DNA of 64,000 nucleotides from Mucilaginibacter sp. OK098 (GTDB taxonomy: Bacteria; Bacteroidota; Bacteroidia; Sphingobacteriales; Sphingobacteriaceae): NCBI RefSeq assembly GCF_900142915.1, contig NZ_FRCM01000004.1, forward strand, positions 533,796 to 597,795. Reading direction: 5' to 3'. The notes below the pieces were generated by a model. That model saw only the letters and a program-made list of their open reading frames with translations. It did not search any database and was not told the origin of the DNA. The translations under genes and the position numbers were made by a program. This document shows positions 61,665 to 64,000 of this stretch, one piece after another. Positions within the stretch are counted from its first letter, which is position 1. Each line of letters begins with the position of its first letter.

Positions 61665-61859
61665 ATGGAAAAGTTCAAGAAATTAAACAGAGCAGAAATG
61701 AAAATGGTTCTAGGGGGAGACTATCCTAACCCATGTAAACAATTTACATGTGGAGACATTAATAATCCCAGTGACTGTTCAAAGAAACCGGGATGTGGGT
61801 GCGTTTATGAAGCAAACCCACCGTTCTATGGGGATGTTTGTGTTCCTGCAGTAGCGTAA
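61665..61859 (+). CDS. Bacteriocin-like peptide with double-glycine leader and six cysteines
   Basis: 64 residues. The leader MEKFKKLNRAEMKMVLGG matches the Bacteroidota double-glycine type (basic N-terminus, L-x-x-E-M-K pattern, GG at 17-18), cut by C39 peptidase ABC exporters. The core of about 46 residues has six Cys (CKQFTC, DC, CGC, VC) and is rich in Pro and Asn, suggesting disulfide links. No C39 exporter, maturase or immunity gene is in the window, so its handling is by genes elsewhere. The terminator at 61959 follows. Confidence 0.75.
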   Translation: MEKFKKLNRAEMKMVLGGDYPNPCKQFTCGDINNPSDCSKKPGCGCVYEANPPFYGDVCVPAVA

Positions 61860-61958
61860 CAGCCAGTTAATTGTTGTGTTCCAAATTAAATACATTTAAA
61901 AGTATCTGATTAAAGGATTACGGCCATTACAAACGGCTACATCAAAAAAAATGAAAAT

Positions 61959-61988
61959 AAAATCGCTCTGTTTTTGCGGGGCGATTTT
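61959..61988 (+). terminator. Terminator after the double-glycine peptide gene
   Basis: AAAATCGC (61959-61966) and GCGATTTT (61981-61988) are perfect 8-bp arms around a 14-base loop, followed by GTTGTCTGCATTTT. It stands 100 bases after the stop. Confidence 0.65.
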
Positions 61989-62109
61989 GTTGTCTGCATT
62001 TTAGTTTAATAGTATAATAGCTTTTATAAGTTATTAATAGCCTGAACGATAGCCGGGAGTAAATTTGCCCCCTCCCGGAGAAGTTAGGTCCGTTAAAAAA
62101 ATGTTTTAA

Positions 62110-63654
62110 TTATGGATGCGGTGTGCCCGGGTTGCCGCCGGTTGCCGCAGCTGACGGGAATACAGGTGGGGATGTAGACGGCGATTGGTAAGTTGCGGCT
62201 GGTATTCCGGCACAACTAAAACGTGAGAAGTCCCGTGATGCGATAGATGCACTGATAGGCAAACTTAAGGCCGCAATCAGGTCGTTAGCCAGGGCATGGT
62301 TGGTTTGATCAATGGAATGCCTTAGCCAAAATTTGAATACAGCCAGGTGCCCGGGATGTGGCTGTATTACCGAAGTAAAATAGGCAGAGATCCGTTGAAC
62401 GGCTCTTGTTTTATCACTGGCTGATACGTCTGCTGCCACATAATATCCTAATAATGGTACATATTGCTGATAGTTAGAAATCAGGCAGTTTCCAGTTGTT
62501 GTATTTTCCTGTATACTATAGCTTTTGTGAAACTCTCTTATAAATGAACTCGTCCATGCGTCTACTTCTGAAGCATTTCCCTGTAATGTACTGCCGGAAA
62601 TATTCTGCCTTACATGATCAAACTCATGATTTAATGTATAAATAGTGCTGTAGTAATTTCCGCTATTGATAGCCAAGGAACCAAGTACAACATAACTGGT
62701 GTTATTATGAAAAAAGGTATAACCGGCATCGTTACTAAGTAATCGCCCTCCTCTTCTTGCAGCCCTGGATGCCAGGTTTTCATCGAAATTTACCTTTGGA
62801 TTGGAAGCGGTATAAGGCTCCAGATGAGCGGGATCGGGCGTACTGTCGGCACTGCTTTGAGCTGTTCTGTCAACAATAGTTACTGAAGAGCCCACTGCAG
62901 ATTGGATTAGTGCCGCTTTAAGCGCCGGAGTGTTCGCATTGGTAACTTGTGTGCTCCAATCTGCGGGAGCGCCGGTTGCACCACCATGTTGTACGGATTG
63001 CCGCTGAATAGCCGGAGCATTTAAATTATTTTGCTGCAGCGTATGCGTTAATTCATGGGCCAGTAATTTCTTCCCACCCCCGGTATCGGGCCTGTATTGC
63101 CCTTGTCCAAACACTATATCATTTTGGTAGGTATAAGCAAAGGCCCCAAGATCCATTGCCGACTGATTAGCTTGTGAATCAGTATGTATTTTCACCTTAC
63201 TAAAATCATAGCCAAACCTGCTTTCCATAAACGACTGCGTATCTGTATCAATAGAATGGCCAGGAGATTTCAATGTTTCAGATACATTTGCTGATACAAA
63301 CGGAACCGAACTGCCGGATTCTTTTCTTTGCAAACCACCTTGCTCCTCTTCTTCACAGGATGCACATTTACGTTGAACAACAGGAGTATGGGAATGATTT
63401 TTTTGTAAAGGGCTATAGTGGTTCATTTGCACTATTTTTTCCGATACCACTTCAGCTTCCTGTTCATATTTATCCCCGGGACTATTTACCGTCAATTTGG
63501 GTTGTATAGTCGGTAGTTTTGGGGGATGAACCGCAATATTGCCAAAACCGGGTGCTAAATTGCCGTTACGCTGTGTAATGCCTAAAGCGGCTGACTTATC
63601 AAAGGTGGTGTCGGCGTTATTTGCCTGTTTTTGTTGCTGTATGAACGTGCGCAT
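62110..63654 (-). CDS. DUF4157 (eCIS core) protein with a second HExxH metallopeptidase motif
   Basis: 514 residues. Residues 1-215 show the eCIS core pattern: IQPKLTVNSPGDKYEQEAE near 50, KCASCEEEE at 96-104, SFMESRFGYDFSKVKIHTDS at 141-160 and LLAHELTHTLQQ with zinc motif HELTH at 200-204. Residues 230-514 form a second domain with HEFDH at 343-347 and a possible third ligand Glu363 in ASEVDAW, a gluzincin-like arrangement. Proteins with this core accompany extracellular contractile injection systems, often as toxins or cargo. No injection-system genes are in the window. It lies 250 bases from the double-glycine peptide gene, on the other strand. Confidence 0.85.
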   Translation of the reverse strand: MRTFIQQQKQANNADTTFDKSAALGITQRNGNLAPGFGNIAVHPPKLPTIQPKLTVNSPGDKYEQEAEVVSEKIVQMNHYSPLQKNHSHTPVVQRKCASCEEEEQGGLQRKESGSSVPFVSANVSETLKSPGHSIDTDTQSFMESRFGYDFSKVKIHTDSQANQSAMDLGAFAYTYQNDIVFGQGQYRPDTGGGKKLLAHELTHTLQQNNLNAPAIQRQSVQHGGATGAPADWSTQVTNANTPALKAALIQSAVGSSVTIVDRTAQSSADSTPDPAHLEPYTASNPKVNFDENLASRAARRGGRLLSNDAGYTFFHNNTSYVVLGSLAINSGNYYSTIYTLNHEFDHVRQNISGSTLQGNASEVDAWTSSFIREFHKSYSIQENTTTGNCLISNYQQYVPLLGYYVAADVSASDKTRAVQRISAYFTSVIQPHPGHLAVFKFWLRHSIDQTNHALANDLIAALSLPISASIASRDFSRFSCAGIPAATYQSPSTSPPVFPSAAATGGNPGTPHP

Positions 63655-63843
63655 AATAAATCAATAAGGTGATAGGTGATATTTTGCAAAAAGCACTGAA
63701 TAAAAAGCTTGTTTTTATTCCCGATTCAAAATTCTGTTCCAGAAAAGTTAAGGTGGAATCAAGTTATGAACAATTATTTAAAGATGCAAGCATTTAAAGC
63801 TTAATATTATGCGCTGAGTTTTATGCTTTGAAAAAAAGTATTT

Positions 63844-63870
63844 CAGGCGATAAAAAAGAAATGTCGCCTG
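63844..63870. terminator. Hairpin near the end of the window
   Basis: CAGGCGA and TCGCCTG (63844-63850 and 63864-63870) are perfect 7-bp arms around 13 A-rich bases; it is between the gap terminator and the DUF4157 gene. Role unclear. Confidence 0.4.
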
Positions 63871-63884
63871 CAAAAATTAAACAT

Positions 63885-63920
63885 AAAAAAAAGCCGTATC
63901 GAAATTCAATCCGATACGGC
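63885..63920 (-). terminator. Rho-independent terminator of gap
   Basis: On the - strand the stem GCCGTATCG is followed by a 9-base loop and its complement, then TTTTTTTTATG. It stands 30 bases after the gap stop and is the best-formed terminator in the window. Confidence 0.9.
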
Positions 63921-63950
63921 CTCTTATATTATAAGAAATTAAAGCTTGTA

Positions 63951-64000
63951 TTAAACTTTAGCTAATTCCTGAACAAGGTCAATCAATTTGTTTGAATAAC
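63951..64000 (-). CDS. gap: Glyceraldehyde-3-phosphate dehydrogenase, 3' end only
   Basis: The last 16 codons, reading YSNKLIDLVQELAKV then stop (63951-63953). GYSNK followed by a hydrophobic helix is the C-terminal end of type I GAPDH (normally ...EVGYSN(K/R)). The rest lies beyond the window. It is a housekeeping glycolytic enzyme, which indicates that this part of the window is core chromosome. Confidence 0.75.
   Translation of the reverse strand, partial: YSNKLIDLVQELAKV

Noticed and set aside
62110..63654. A complete extracellular contractile injection system
   Set aside because: Only the DUF4157 protein is present; no sheath, tube, baseplate or ATPase gene is in the window.

Overview
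The window looks like chromosomal DNA from a Bacteroidota bacterium of the Sphingobacteriaceae type (Mucilaginibacter- or Pedobacter-like; the genus is inferred from gene content and was not computed). The clues are several promoters with the Bacteroidota pattern TTTG-N18-20-TAnnTTTG, a TonB-dependent receptor carrying a carboxypeptidase-like N-terminal domain, an aromatic amino acid hydroxylase with a long C-terminal extension, a NamZ-type DUF1343 protein, ECF sigma and barrel gene clusters, and many palindromic repeats between genes. Most genes are single transcription units or pairs. No phage structural genes, CRISPR array, rRNA or complete tRNA was seen.

Layout. 1-14 kb: secreted M1 peptidase, YCII-like protein, membrane metallophosphoesterase, an Lrp regulator paired with an EamA exporter, an orphan ABC ATPase, a DUF1003 protein, a flippase-like protein, aromatic amino acid hydroxylase, an SDR, and a PAS/GAF sensor that stops after its phospho-acceptor helix. 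14-29 kb: a short SSB, a persulfide-dioxygenase/rhodanese protein, MnmD, MazG, an ECF sigma factor overlapping a barrel-protein operon, a LolE-like permease, NamZ, Fmt and a D-2-hydroxyacid dehydrogenase. 29-37 kb: tandem DUF1569 genes, a VOC protein, an AraC regulator, an ABC-2 exporter with a DUF4342 protein, and an FkbM methyltransferase. 37-43 kb: a toxin-antitoxin remnant (intact DUF6922-like gene, AbiEii-like gene cut after 36 codons), a DinB/DnaE2-type translesion polymerase operon, and a complete HigBA module with two visible operator-like palindromes. 43-56 kb: AI-2E family protein, a membrane-anchored winged-helix regulator divergent from a YceI protein, a siderophore receptor with a PepSY reductase-like partner, a SRPBCC-MarR-AraC-S41 run, a 3' fragment of a tRNA-Thr gene forming the end of a DinB-family gene, a Crp-type regulator and an isochorismatase-fold protein. 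56-64 kb: a seven-repeat lipoprotein, a NIPSNAP protein, a WYL regulator, a GGCT-like protein, a double-glycine-leader Cys-rich peptide, a DUF4157 (eCIS core) protein with two HExxH motifs, and the 3' end of gap.

The most unusual content is (1) small non-coding elements resembling MITEs, one with 19-bp terminal inverted repeats and a 10-bp direct repeat, another pair sharing termini, one of which has inserted into a second repeat family; (2) the double-metallopeptidase eCIS-core protein close to the double-glycine peptide; (3) the truncated AbiEii toxin gene behind an intact antitoxin candidate; and (4) the tRNA-Thr remnant, a likely scar of tRNA-targeted integration. All family assignments come from reading motifs by eye; no database search was run.
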